Origin: Archilochus colubris
Taxonomy: Eukaryota; Chordata; Aves; Apodiformes; Trochilidae
Direction of reading: 5' to 3'
Assembly: GCA_023079485.1 (NCBI GenBank)
Contig: CM041084.1
Span: 126,146,292-126,210,291, forward strand
Length of the DNA stretch: 64,000 nt
Translations under genes and position numbers: made by a program
Part shown: positions 1 through 12,318 of the stretch, in pieces
How positions within the stretch are numbered: position 1 is the stretch's first letter
Layout: every line of letters begins with the position of its first letter
Notes under the pieces: generated by a model
The model's input: only the letters and a program-made list of their open reading frames with translations
Told to the model about the DNA's origin: nothing
The model's database searches: none

Positions 1-1696
1 TCATATTTTGTCCCTGTAGTCTGAATGTCTATTACACTCTGAAGTCTCACGCAACTTAGAATGAAACCGAACCAAACTGTACACCACCTAATTGTACCTC
101 AAGGCATTTTTTTAAAGGTTGCAGCTGGAGCTGGACAGGAACTGGGAGATATGATGAGATGCCCACCCCTCCCCATGCACCACAGGGATCACAGGTGCTG
201 GAGATGAACTTTGCAAGTTGAGCTGCAAACTGTTGAGCTTTTTATTTGTTATGCAACAATAACAAGGAGAACTTTTCTGGGTAAAGAAAGGGGTCAAAAT
301 AAACTTCTTCATTAGTACATTTCAAATTTTGGACAAAGGCAAATCAGTACATTGCTGTATTGCCTGAGAGTATCTAAAACAAGACAAGGAAGCTTATTCA
401 AAGGAGTTCAAATTTCTTGAAGCATACACTGTGTTATGACATGTTTTGTAACCTCATGTGAAGCATTCAGCCCAGACACCACCAGTCACTTCTTGGACCA
501 GCATCTTCAGTAATGCTGCAAGGTTCATTCTCCTGGGTCATTTGCAATTGCACTGTCAGCCTGTAGTTTGTGGTGTGCATGGGATTGTTTTATGTGTGTC
601 TATCTGTCTGTCTGTCTGCCTACCTGGGGAATTTTGACTCCTTGGGAGTCTTACATTAAGCTAACTGTTTGCATGTGTCTATGTAGATGCATGTGTATAA
701 GCAGCACCATCCTGTCCAGCAGCAGACACCCTGAGATGCCAGAAGCATTATCTCAGTAATCATCTACCTCTCCCTCCCCTCTTCCAGATATTGCCATCCC
801 CACAGCAGGGATGTTTGAGAGGATTGTATGTCCCCCCCAAGCCAGTGCAATTTCTACCTCCATTCTTTAGCATAGCTGAAATGCTATAATATGCTGGGCT
901 GTAAATATGGCATCATGGATGCAGCCACACAGTCCGTTCTGATGTCCTTTTGATGGAAAATTAGATCTGGAGATGTTGCAGGAATGCAACAGAGGAAAGC
1001 ACCAGCAAGCTGTCTTACCAGCCCAGCCAAGGTTTGTTTGCCTGACACCCTGAAACTTCTGCTGTGTGAGGGTTTGACCACACTATCGTGGACCTGAGGG
1101 ATGACTGATAGTTTCTGCTACACCACCCTCAGGGGAGTAAAACACATGCACTCAAAGCCCTTAACTAGCTTCTAGGACTCTCTGACTGGAAAAGATCAGG
1201 AAGCAGTTACAGCATCCCATCCATTTCCCCTACACCACTTGGTATTTAAGATCAATAAACACAAATGTCCAATTCCAAATTTCTTGGTTGTACATTTCAG
1301 CTGTGTTCGGGTTTGATACTGCTACATTGGCCCCAAAGGTTCCTGTTACAGCCCTTTCAAATTGCTTGCCAAACAAGATGAATAGCTGCGTGGACAACCT
1401 GCAGAGCTGTGGAAAGATAATCAATCCCTAACTCATCCTCCAAATGTTTTATGTGCTTTCAAAGGTAGCATGAAAGTCAATATCCAAACAGGAGAGCATT
1501 GTCACACATTGTCATGCCCTTCTGAGCAACTGTTTTGATTTGCAAATGGCTTTTCTGTCCTCTGCTTTTTATGACAAAGCAAGCCACAGGCTGTCAGGCT
1601 CTGTACAGATGACACTGTGCATCATGTTTCTTGCAGGCTCCTGTGGCTAAATCGAGAGAAAGAAGGAATTAAATAACCCAGGGGAGGATATTGACC
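1..1696. other. No gene seen; AT-rich single-copy-looking DNA
   Basis: I see no coding exon, RNA gene or known repeat here apart from the short CTGT microsatellite listed separately. Open frames are under 70 codons and sit on both strands without shared features. It could be intergenic or intronic. Confidence 0.5.
594..623. repeat. (CTGT)n microsatellite
   Basis: A short tract of about four CTGT units, preceded by TG-rich sequence and followed by a degenerate unit. This is a simple-sequence repeat with no visible coding role. Confidence 0.7.
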
Positions 1697-2605
1697 ATAG
1701 ACTCATAGAATGGTTTCTGGTGGAAGGCACCTCTTTCATCTTAAAACCATTGCCCTTTGTCCTGTCACTACACACCCTTGTAAAAAGTACCTCCCCAGCT
1801 TTCCTGTAGGAGCCCCTAAAGTACTGGAAGGCTGCTACAAGGTCTCTTCTCCAGGCTGAACAACATCAATTTTCTCAGCTTGCCATCTTCCAGCCCTCTG
1901 ATTGTTTTTGTTGCCCTCCTCTGGACTTGCTCCAGGAGCTCCAAGTTCTTCTTGTGTTGAGGAATCCAGACCTGGACACATTACTCCAGATGGGGTCTCA
2001 CAAGAGCAGAGAGGGAGAATTGCCTCCCTCAACCTACTGGCCACACTTCTTTTGATGCAACCCAAGATATCATTTGCTTTCTGGTCTGCAAGTACACATT
2101 TCTGGCTCATGTTGAACTTATCAACAATCAACAATCCCAAGTCCTTTTCAGGGCTGTTCTCAATCCATTTGTGATTGGGACTGCCCTGGCTCAGGTGCAG
2201 GACCTTGACTTGGCCTTATTGAGGTTGCTCTGGGCCCACCTCTCAATCTGTTAAGGTCCCTTTGGATGACCTCCCTTCCATCCAGTGTGTCAACCACACC
2301 ACACAGCTTAGTGTCTTCAGCAAACTTGCTTAGAGTGTACTCAATTCCACTGCCCATATCTCCAACAAAGATTTAAATGGCACCAGCCCCTGTTTTAAAT
2401 GGCAGCTCCAGAGGAACTCCACTTGTCATTGGTCTCCATTTGGTTGACCACTACTTTTTGAGTGCAACCATCCAGCCAATTCTTTTGAGGATGAGTGGTT
2501 CATCCTCAAATTCATATAAAGAGACCAGGATGTCATTAGGAACAATGTCAAACATTTTGCTCAGGTCCAGGTAGATGACATTAATTGCTCTCCGCTTGCT
2601 GTGAT
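1697..2605 (-). mobile_element. CR1 LINE fragment, 5'-truncated, minus strand
   Basis: The element reads on the minus strand. Its 3' end is at the low coordinate, where the inverted CATAGAATGG-type tail lies. Moving up, it runs through the end of ORF2 (a frame with NMSQKCVL and ILGCIKRSVASR, 1835-2140) and then the RT palm (FAEDTKLCGVVDTL, 2160-2357). It finishes near 2570 with a degraded YLDLSKMFDIV, the RT box A region. The catalytic F-A-D-D motif reads F-A-E-D, and frames shift between segments, so no active protein is possible. The box C region (normally VPQGSVLGP) is scrambled. The 5' boundary is approximate because similarity fades. This is a dead copy of the main avian retroposon. Confidence 0.9.
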
Positions 2606-5600
2606 ACACATTGTAAAAGTTGATAAATGAATAGACACCAGCCTTGGTAGGTTAGGTAAGATCCCTGGATAATAATGGCAGGCAAGTAGAGGAAATGATG
2701 GGTAATGAAATTCACCATACTTAACTTTAGTCCATCAGTAGTAATTTGATATAAATTAGGCACTTGGGATTCAGCCTCAGTCAACAGAGAGACACATCTC
2801 TTCAAAATGTGATCCATGCCTTCATCAGAACATGTCTCAGATAGAAGATAGAATTACCTGTTGAATGTACCCATTCTTCCATATGGGCAGCAGCAAGAAT
2901 CTTTGACCAGCTGCTAAACTTCTACAGAGTCAAAGGGTCCTCTCAGAATCTCCAGCACCTCAGGGAAGAGCATGTATACATGGATTTAGTGTATTAGTCT
3001 CTAAAAATGTACAAGTTTAAGCTTCATTCACCGGATGATCTAGGTAGCAAACCAGGCCTTGGCCTTATAAATCAAGGAACTAAGGCTCCTGTATACCTGT
3101 GGCTTCTTCCAGTAGGATCCAAGCTCCTAAATTCCTTGATCCTGTGGGAAATCACAGTTACTTCTGAAAGACTGAAAAAAAGTTACAGCCCTTGCACTAA
3201 ACTGCAGGAGCTTCAAAAAAGATGTTGAATAGTCTAATACTTTGAAGAGTTAAATGAAGGATGAGGTTTTGTTTTAACTTGAACTCTAACAAGGAATATA
3301 CTTCCTGACCCAAATAGTTCCATAATTTTCAGATAAACCTCTCAGTGGGGCATAACAAGTTATGCTCTAGAATTTCATTTTTTGATGGAAGAAAATGCAT
3401 TTTGAAATGGTAATGCTTTATGTTGTGAAGCACTTTGTCCCCTTTGTAATCTGTATAAGAGGGTGGTTTATCTCAGCTCTATTATTCCTCCACAGCAGGA
3501 GTCTTCTAAAGCATTAATTTTTGTACTATGCAAGTTTTTATACTGGCCTGGGAAATCAGACTCAGGTTGAATTTGTGCTGCCCATTTCAGGAGATTTCTG
3601 CCTCTAAAGGCATGGTCAGAAAGAAGTTTTTTGACATAGGCTATACCTAAGCTTACATCCTTTATGAATAAAGCTAATGCATGCTATGGTTGCTTAAGTC
3701 CCAGCAAGGTTCAAGGGTACTTGATTGCTAGGAGTTTTTGCCAGGTTTTATGGATTTGCCAGGGTGTTTGTGGTTTGTGTTTTAACTCTGCAGTGCTGAA
3801 TAGTAAGTGCTTTTAGCAGCTGCTTGCTGCTAAAATGTTGCACAAGGGCTAAATGTCACACATCTCTTTGTACTTGAGGAACCAAATCCAGAAAATTATT
3901 TCAGAAACTGCAATCTTTCAGTACTTTCAAGTCCTACAATCAGAAATTAAAAAGAATGGGGAAAATATGTAGAAAAATACAAAACCAAAGAAAAATATAA
4001 ATAATGATCATGCTGGCATATCCTGATCAGATGAGACTGAATAAGGATATAATTAGAACTCATGCATAATTTCAAATACAAATGGAAATGGAAAGAAGTC
4101 AGGATAAAAGAAGAAAACAGAGTAAGAGCAATTGTACCATCACATGCTCTACCCACAATGCACTATGTGGCAAACAGAGTAAAGACCCAGGAAAATACTG
4201 AAACTGCTCAATTATGTTGATGTATGTAAACAAAAATCTGTGGAAACACTATATTCTCACAGTACCAAAGCACAGTCGTCACCAATTCATGCAGCTGCTA
4301 GATCCTGGGGGATGAAATGGATCAGAGGCATTAAGAATAAGGGACAAAGAGTTTGTATGTAAAAGCCCAGAGAATGTACACAGAGCCTCCGATGGTACAG
4401 ATATGAGCAAATCTGGTAAATAAACTCTTGTACACATATAGAGAATAATGATTCTCCAAGTAACAAAGACCAAAATAGAACTAAGTATGGGCAACATGTA
4501 CAAATACAAACCAGGAAAATAAAGGAGGACTTCTGGAGAAAAAAATTATCATATTTAATGCACAATATATTGAATAATTTGCAATAACTATGGCTAGGGA
4601 AATCACTGGGACAAAGTTTACAGACAAGAAAAACCAATTGAAAATGTACCATACCGAGCAAGCAAGCAGTAACTTGCAGGAAAAACTTCAAAATAATATA
4701 ATAATAATTACAAATAAATTGTTGGCAAGACCAGGTTGGCATTAGGTACAAAGACAAAGCAACAGCATCCTCACAAGTGCAAACTGAATGCCAGACATGA
4801 AATATAGGTTACAGTATCTCACTGAATGCATAAAGCTTCAATAAGGCAGCATCAAATTAAATGATATAATAGTATGTCCATGATAGTGCTGAGTTCAGCT
4901 AGAATACAAGGAAAAATAATGCAGATTGGAGGATTAAACAGTGCAAGCAACTCAAATCATGGCTTTCAACCCCCAAAAAATACATTCATGTGCTCATTGA
5001 TACTAAACCTAGATGAGCTGTTCTCTCCACAGATGAGAAATTCACCCATGAGGCACCATGTGACACCATGGCACTGCTGTTGTCACAGGAACTAATTTTG
5101 GAAATCCAGGACAGGCCAGACACATCTGAGGAAAGAGAGGTATTTATGAAGTTGCTGCTTAGCTATATGTGAGAACACAGGCTTTAGGGTAAAATAGTGA
5201 ACTTCAGAAGAAGAAATGGTCCATGCACTGTCTTGCATCTCTCTCTGCCTCCAACAGACTTGACCATAATCTGCATATAAAAGGTATTTGGAAAGTCTAA
5301 ATTTATTTTTTTTTTTGTAACCTTTTAATTCATCCTGGCTGGTCCTACTATACCAAAGGCATTATGCTTGAAAGACAATAAAACAGCAAGAACAAGCTAG
5401 GAGAGACAAAATCTCTGTGTTTGTGGGTCTAAGTTAAAGTTCATGTTTAAAAAGGTTTATTAACCCTTTTTTATAAATCTCCATTTGTTCTTCTTTGTGG
5501 CAGTGCTGAACTTTGCCATCTGAAATTACTTCAGAGGCAGCTGAAGTGACCACAGCAATGGGCTGGGGTGGTGCCAGTGTCACAAGTTGTTCGGTTTGAA

Positions 5601-5679
5601 TGGCTCTATTTTTAAATCAAATGAAATATGAATTATACTTTACTTGGGGCCCCAAGCTGGAATATTCCTCTAAAAAAAG

Positions 5680-5721
5680 ACCACCACCACCACCCTCCCA
5701 CAAAAAAAAAAAAAAAAAAAA
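5680..5721. repeat. (ACC)n followed by A20 tract
   Basis: About five ACC units are followed after a short gap by a run of 20 adenines at 5702-5721. It could be a microsatellite or the tail of an unrecognised retroposed sequence lying upstream. No target-site duplication was identified. Confidence 0.7.
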
Positions 5722-6029
5722 GCCCCACAAACCCCTCACCTTCTCAAATATTGCCTAAGTGAAGAGGAAGAGAAGAAAAATGATTGATGCAACCAAAAAG
5801 TCAAGAAATAGCCAGTTGATACCTGTCCTTATAAAAGATACATTCATTTTCTTTAGCTATTGATCTGTTGTTACTTTCCATCTGTAGAATCATGAAGCAT
5901 CCTCTTTTTTCTTTTAACTGTTCATGGTCCTACAGTGCCTTGTATAAAAGCCTTTAGATCCAAATTCTAACTCTTAGAAAAGTTTCTAGGTAATGTGCAA
6001 TTAGAAAAAGCCAACAAATATAAAAAAAA

Positions 6030-6056
6030 CCAAAAACCAAACCAACCAACCAGCCA
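6030..6056. repeat. (CCAA)n microsatellite
   Basis: A degenerate tract of CCAA/AACC units embedded in A-rich sequence. Confidence 0.6.
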
Positions 6057-9000
6057 AAAAAACCTCCAACTTGTTTTGTAACAGATTCACTTTACAAAAC
6101 TGAGCAATGTGAAAGATAAAATTTTATCTTTGGCTGGACTCAATTGTGGAGTAAATGTTCATGTTCAGCAACGGAGCTGCTCTTAAGGGCATTAAATCCA
6201 CTGATGTCAAATCTTGCTGTGGTCTGGGTACAATGTCCCTGAACACTTAGACTTCATTTATGTGTGTTGTCCACTACTTCTACTTCCACAAACTATCATG
6301 GAAGCAAGTGAAACATTATTTTGAATAAATGAAAGTCCTAATATAAGGGACTATCACTCTGTGTGTTGCCACAGAAGAAGCTGTAGGATGCACTTACCCT
6401 ACTAACAGCTCCCTGCAGCTCCCCAAACTCCAGGACGAGGTGGGCAAACTTTTAGTATCTTCATTGTCTCCCTCCATCCCAGATTAACAACAAATACTTT
6501 CCTTTATTAGATTTTTTTCCAGTCTGGGCCATCTAGGATGAAAACATACACCATATTATGGTTTTGCAAATTTGAAGACTTAATGTTTTTCCTCCCAGGG
6601 TATGAGGCCTTCCAGCATAATGTCTCAAGGTGGAACAAATGATGGTTGCTGAAAATTATAGGAAGATGCAAAGTAGATTTCTAGATCCTTTATTCTGAAT
6701 TGTCCTCTGCACAAGGGCCTGCTGCTAAGTAAAAAGATTAATTTAGGAAAAGCATTTCATAATTCTTTGGGTAATGGTAATATAACATCTAGCTGACTTA
6801 AAAGGTCTCATTTATGATCTTAAAAAGATAATAACATAAATGCCCATGTGCACAGTTATTTTAACAAAAATGGGTTTAGAATTAAGCCTGTTAAGAGAAG
6901 TGATTGGAATGAAAATTTCAAATCTCATTGCAATCAAAAAGCATGAAAATTCCAGTTGAAGTTAAAGTGTGCTTTCCTTCAGTCATGGCTACATAAATAA
7001 ATTGCATGTTTACCACCTCTCCAATGATACCACTGTCCTGTGAGGCAGTAGTACAGAATAGTGTCCTCCCTAATATACAAACAATGTGCTGATTACAAAC
7101 AAGAAAGGTTAGAGGAACATTATTTCCTCATAAACATGAGATCAAATTTCCCATTGTCCCCTAATTAAAAAAAAAAAAGACTATTGCAGCCACAGGGAAG
7201 TAATATGTTTTGTAGTGGGAGGTTATTAGGACACTCTACATATGCTATAGTTACTTATTCTGCTTAAAATGTTTTGGTTTATTTTTTCACATAGGAAATG
7301 TATTGAGCAGTTCTGGTTTGAGTCACACTCTCTCCTTCTTTTTCACAGAACAATTTCTTACTGTTACCATGGAAATGATTTCATTTTTCCAATAGTAGGA
7401 TTCTAGCCCTGAAGTTTTGATTTTGCCAATATAGTGTCCAACTCCTAACATTCTTCCTTTATTAATGTCACTGTTAGATAAGAATATTTACCTGTGTCAA
7501 GAAAAAAAGCCCTTTATGACAGTTTCTTAAATGGATTTTTTTTCCTGGCCATTAAATCTGAATACTAAAGCTCTCATTCAGTTTTTTATCCCATATGGAT
7601 GTGATAAGGAAATCTAATGCCAGTCTCCTCTCTATCTTGTGGGCGTGGAATACCACTCTGTGACCTGCCCTCTATTCTGAGCAGGTACAGGGAAGCAGAA
7701 ATGGACATAACCCACCAAAAGAAGTAGGCTTCAGCCCAGCCCTTTGCCTGGTTCAACATGGAAATCAGCATGTTGTGGAGAGGACTGAGATGCAACTGAG
7801 TACATCCATAGCAGTGGTGTATAAAGCCAAAATTCTCTATAAAGGGTGTGTATTAAATCTCATTTTATAATCCTAATTATGGCTGGACTGGGCTTTGCTT
7901 ACCATGGTTTGTTTGGTCTACAATCTTGTTACTACTTTCAGGCCATTAAACATGCAATTCTAGATGTCTCTGTGACATTTCTCTGGCTCAACAACATTCC
8001 TGTGATATAAAAATTTAATTCACTAAAACCTCAAAGAACTTGACAACACTTGGAGTCATGGGTGTTAATTACAGATTCAACAGTATCTGAGTAAACCTCC
8101 ATTTTCCGTAATTTCTGTTTCCCTATAAGTTCAGAAACATGATATTAGTAGTTTTAAAAGTGTAACATCATACATAAATCTATTATTAATTTCTTCCTCT
8201 TTTATGTGGGAGTAAACCTAAGAAGATATTTTTAGCTAAACAACATATACTACAAAGCTCCTCATAACCTCATCCAGCCTTCCAGAAGACATCTGTTGAT
8301 TAACTGAAGAAATACTGGAGTTTTTAATTTAATTCTTAGGAGTCTGCTATATTCCTGGGAAAGGTAATTTAACTTTTCATAGGTAAAGAAGTGGTAGAAA
8401 GGCAGAAATCAAGTGCAGAATCAAACAAGTCAATGTCTTCTATTTTTAAATGTGTATGAAGGTTTCTGAGTCTGAAGTTACCATGAAGGTAGAAAGGAAA
8501 ATAAAGGGGGATTTTTGAGATTATCATAACCACTTTGCCTGACCAGGTTTAAGTCTCAGTGCCTGTCTTCCTTAAAGGAGAAAGCCTTGGAAGGGTAAGA
8601 GCAAGGCTCTAGGGAGGGTTATTTTCATGCACCTTTAGTGAATCCACTGTCATTGTATTTCTGGGAGATGTTTGGGTGCCACAAGCTTGCTGAACTGATC
8701 CAAGAGCTCACTGCCCCTGGGGTACATGGGAGCCTCTACCCAGCTCTGCCCTTCCTCTCTCACTCCCTTATCTCTCCCCAGATTTACACCACTTCTGGTA
8801 TTTGTGGAACCCTTCATGGAGCTGAATCAATGTCATGGACCCAACCATTTTATTTCTGCAGGTCACTTTTGTGCTGTGCTAGTGAGGAGAGGGCTTGGGA
8901 TGGGATCTGACACACACAGGGACTAATGCAGGGGGAGTGGGAGGATGCAGCCCAGGGCAGAGGAGGGAGCAGGAGCTCTTTCATCCACCAGTGACATGAA

Positions 9001-9768
9001 GCTCACATGCAACTTTACCATCTGAGGCCATGAACTGAAGTGGCCACAAATCAGACACCTCTGCTTTCCCAGGTTGCTTCCTCTGCCCACACACAGGAGG
9101 TTAAGGAAAGTGCTAGAGATGACATATGTTTGCAAATGACTTAATTTCACACCAGTTGAATTCATGTCCTCCAATTACACTGTACACTCATATTTTCCAA
9201 GGTCTTACTTTAAAATGCTTTCCACTTATTTAATCTCCTCTTCTTTAAAAGATTTCCAGGATGACGTGTCAGCAATTTACTGTTGAAATTAGAAGGGAAC
9301 CAGAGAGAAAGAAATTCTTGACCGAGAATACTGCCAATAGCTGCATGTATTTAACTCGTGTCTTGCTACAAAACTCTGCACCTTGGTGACAGACCTGTTG
9401 TTCAGATGGTGCAGCCACAGGTTGAGATCTCCCAAGTACAAGACACTGAGGTTTCAAAGAGGTAAGCTGAGAAATAAGTCATTAATGAATGCATTTCTCC
9501 AAAAGGAAGAGAATAAAACAATTGGTCCAGCTTTATTTCTTGCTGCAAACTTTTGTCAGATACTTAAGAGTAACAGAGCAGGGTCATTCAGAACAATCCA
9601 GGTACAAACGGACCTCTGAAAATCATGTTTTCCAACCCCCTGTTCAAAGCATTACAACTTCAAAGATACATTGGGTTGATTAGGACCTTGTCCCATCAAA
9701 TTCTGAAAGTGATTTTCAGTTTAAAAACTTTCTTATTTAGATTGTTCCAGGTTTTCTCACATACCCTT

Positions 9769-9895
9769 CATAGAACCATAGAATCATCAAAGCTGGAAAA
9801 GATCTCTAATATCACAGAGTCCATCCATCCACCCTACAATCCCTAAGCACTAAACCATCCACAGTAGCTCTTCTTCTGCCCATCTGTTGAACACC
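9769..9895 (-). mobile_element. CR1 3'-end fragment, minus strand
   Basis: It begins with the inverted tail ATAGAACCATAGAATCATC and continues with the antisense of the CR1 3' UTR (AAAGATCTCTAATATCACAG and the following TCCATCCATCCACCC). It keeps only the last ~125 bp of the element and stops just before LTR copy 1. No CR1 continuation is seen on the far side of the LTR, so I cannot show that the LTR inserted into it. Confidence 0.8.
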
Positions 9896-10047
9896 ATACA
9901 GGATTCACAGCAGTGTCACGGTTTAACACTGGCCCAGCAATTAAACCGAGTAACAGATGCTCTCTGTTAATCCTCCTCCCCTCCCTGAAAAGAAAGGAGA
10001 GAGAATAAGGGAGAGAGGCTTCTGGGTTGGAAACTAAACTACACAGC

Positions 10048-10053
10048 TTTAAT
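10048..10053 (-). terminator. LTR copy 1 polyadenylation signal (ATTAAA)
   Basis: ATTAAA on the minus strand, in the same relative place as the signal in LTR copy 2. It would have ended the proviral transcript. Confidence 0.5.
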
Positions 10054-10370
10054 GAAACAGCAATGATAAAAAGGAAAAATTACTAAATATATACAAATAT
10101 ACAGGAAAATTGATACCACGTTCCCCTCCCTCTCCCCCCATAACTCTCACACCACCATCAAGGCTGCAGAGCAGCCCTGGGGAAGTCCAGGCTGGACTCC
10201 TGGGGTCAGCAGCAATCAGGAGCTGGAGGCAAAAACACACAGATTCAGGCTGGCACGGATCAGGACCACAGGCAGAGGAAGGAATGGAATCCTCCCAGGA
10301 TGCCGAAGCAAATAGGGACAGGAGAAGAACGAAGCAGGAAAAAGGGGTTTGACCCTCATGATCCCTCAAA

Positions 10371-10376
10371 TTTATA
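10371..10376 (-). promoter_or_regulatory. LTR copy 1 TATA box
   Basis: TATAAA on the minus strand. The surrounding sequence, ATGATCC through TTTATACTGAG on the plus strand, is closely shared with LTR copy 2, which supports it as the old U3 promoter core. Present activity is unknown. Confidence 0.55.
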
Positions 10377-10693
10377 CTGAGTATGACGTGTATGGGATGG
10401 AATACTCTGTCTGGTCAATTTTAGTCATTTATCGTGTCTGTTCCTCCCTAAGGGAGGGTTGCAGGTGTGAACTCTTTACTACTTTTCTCCTGAATGGCAA
10501 AATGTTCCTCAGAACTGAGCAGTGTCCTTGGTTCTGCACACCAGTCTCTGGCTGTAACTATAAACATCTAGTGTTATCAGTCCTAGAAGCAGCCACTGAC
10601 TGAGAAACTTGCTGTTAATTTCAGCAAGTGCAGCTACTTATGAGAGACTTAGCTGAAAGCAAAATTACCTTTATCCTGGCCCAAACCAGGCCA

Positions 10694-11029
10694 ATCATTA
10701 ACAACATAAAATAACAGTACATTTGTATTAGTCCTGTATTCTTATTCTGAAAACTATAAGGAAAAAACATTAATTCTTACATTACTAAATCCAAAGGGAT
10801 GAACAGCCCTTCATGCAGTCAAGATTCAAATCCCTATTACAAGACTATGATCTGAACTTTCTTGCAGTTCCAACAAGTCCTCACTTTCTGAACCATCTGC
10901 CAGGTGCCAGCAACAGAAGGCTGGGTGAGACAAACCTCCAGTCTACATTTGTCTCCCTCAGCAGGAGTTTGATGTTTCTGTACTGCTCTGGAGGAAGCTG
11001 CAATTCCATCCTTTTCATGACTGAAATGT
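10694..11029. other. Spacer without recognisable feature
   Basis: About 340 bp between the LTR and the following CR1. The last part could be strongly diverged 5' CR1 sequence, but I cannot support that. Confidence 0.4.
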
Positions 11030-12318
11030 CTGACCCTCACTATTTTGGTCGCTTCAGGGATCTGCTGGCCAAAGCACTGTGGGACAAAGCCCTACAGGGA
11101 AGAGGGGCCTGGGACAGCTGATCAGTATTCAAGGATCACCTTCTCCATGGCCAGAAGCAAAGTATCCTGACAAAGAGGAAGGCAGAAAAGTGCTAGAAAA
11201 CCTGCCCGGATGAAAAAGGAGCTCCTGGACACACTATCACACAAAAAGAAACTTTACAAGGAATGGAAGAAATGATATAAAAAATGAGGGGCGTATAAGG
11301 AGCTGTCTGAGCTCAGAACTAAATCTAGCCAGGGACATCAAGGGGAATAGCAAAAACCCCTTCAGAAAGAAAACAGGAGAACTAGTTACAAGTGATATGG
11401 AATAGGCTGAGGTTCTCAGTGAATTCTTCACCACAGGCAAGGGCTCCAGCCACACTCCTGAAGTCACAGAAGACAATGGCAAGGGTTGGGAGGAAGAATT
11501 GCTCTTTGTAAGTGAAGATCAGGTTCATGACTATCTGAAGAACCTGAAAGTGCATAAGTCCACGGGACCTGACAGGATACACCCACAGGTACTGAGGGAA
11601 GTGGCAGAACTCGTAGTCCGTTTAAGTACCCACTGAGTGGAAAAGGGGAAATATAACCCTCATTTTCACAAAGAGAAAGAAGGGAGATCCAGGGAACTAC
11701 AGGCCAGTCAGTTTCACTTCTGTGCCTGGTAAGATCATGGAGCAGGCCCTCCAGGAGGCACTGCTGAAGCAGAAGAACAATGAAGAGGTGACTGGGTATA
11801 ATCATCATGGCTTCACCATGGGCAAATTGTGGCCAACAAACCTTGTGGCCTTCTATGAAAAAACACAACATCAATAGACAAGGGAAGAGCAACCAACATC
11901 AGTTACCTGGACCTGAGCAAAGCCTTTGACACAGTCCTGCACAACATCCTGCTCTCCAAGCTGGTAAAACATGGGATTGATGGATTGACCACTTGGTGGA
12001 TAAAGAACTGGCTTGATAGATGCACCCAAAGAGTGGCTGTCAATGGGTCCATGCCCAAGTGGAAACCAGTGACAAGTGGAGTCCCTTAAGGATGAGTACT
12101 GGGACCAGTCCTGTTTGACACCTTTGTAAGTCACATGGACGGTGGCACTGAGTGCACCCTCAGCAAGTTCCCTGATGACACCAAGCTGTGTGGTGTGGCT
12201 GACACACTGGAGGGAAGGGATGCCACCCAGAGGGACCTTGACAGGCTGGAGAGGTGGGCCCATGCCAGCCTCATGAAGTTCAACAAGACCAAGTGCAAGG
12301 TCCTGCACCTGTGTAAGG
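11030..12318 (+). mobile_element. CR1 LINE fragment with much of the RT domain, plus strand
   Basis: The longest CR1 piece in the window, about 1.3 kb. Reading along the plus strand it shows a linker region upstream of RT, then sequence matching KVHKSTGPDRIHPQVLRE (about 11550-11600), PGNYRPVSFTSVPGKIMEQ (about 11690-11745), and RT box A YLDLSKAFDT (11904-11933). The palm FPDDTKLCG follows at 12168, with Pro for the usual Ala. It ends at KCKVLHL (about 12310). Box C, normally VPQGSVLGP, carries in-frame stops TAA (12087) and TGA (12093). Frameshifts occur upstream. The copy stops abruptly in ORF2 and lacks the C-terminus and 3' tail, which is unusual because CR1 copies normally lose the 5' end. 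A later deletion or rearrangement is likely. Confidence 0.92.

Larger units (their letters stand above)
2606..9767. other. Long stretch with no recognisable gene
   Basis: About 7 kb of AT-rich DNA without a recognisable gene, RNA or large repeat. It holds a mixed ACC/poly-A tract and a CCAA tract (listed separately). Between about 3940 and 4870 it shows marked A-over-T excess on the plus strand, which opens a 156-codon hydrophobic minus-strand frame (4287-4757) that I do not regard as a gene. A GTTACCATGG half-site resembling an RFX site lies at about 7363. Confidence 0.5.
9914..10693 (-). mobile_element. LTR of avian endogenous retrovirus family, copy 1 (solo LTR)
   Basis: A 780 bp LTR whose sense strand is minus. 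It starts TGTCACGGTTTAAC on the plus strand and ends CCAAACCAGGCCA. This matches an LTR type widespread in birds; I place it as ERVL-like from memory, without a search. On the sense strand a TATAAA box (10376-10371) precedes an ATTAAA polyadenylation signal (10053-10048), as expected for U3-R-U5. A second copy at 38942-39718 aligns along its whole length. No retroviral coding sequence adjoins either side, so it is a solo LTR. The flanking 5-mers AGCAG and ATCAT do not match, so no target-site duplication survives. The 106-codon frame inside it (10049-10369) is not a gene. Confidence 0.8.

Noticed and set aside
4287..4757. 156-codon minus-strand ORF, hydrophobic and rich in F, L and C
   Set aside because: It is the antisense of an A-rich stretch, which automatically yields F/L/C-rich hydrophobic frames. 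A second frame is also open there, and no family or promoter is seen.
10049..10369. 106-codon minus-strand ORF
   Set aside because: It lies wholly inside LTR copy 1, between its polyadenylation signal and TATA box. The equivalent frame is not kept in LTR copy 2.
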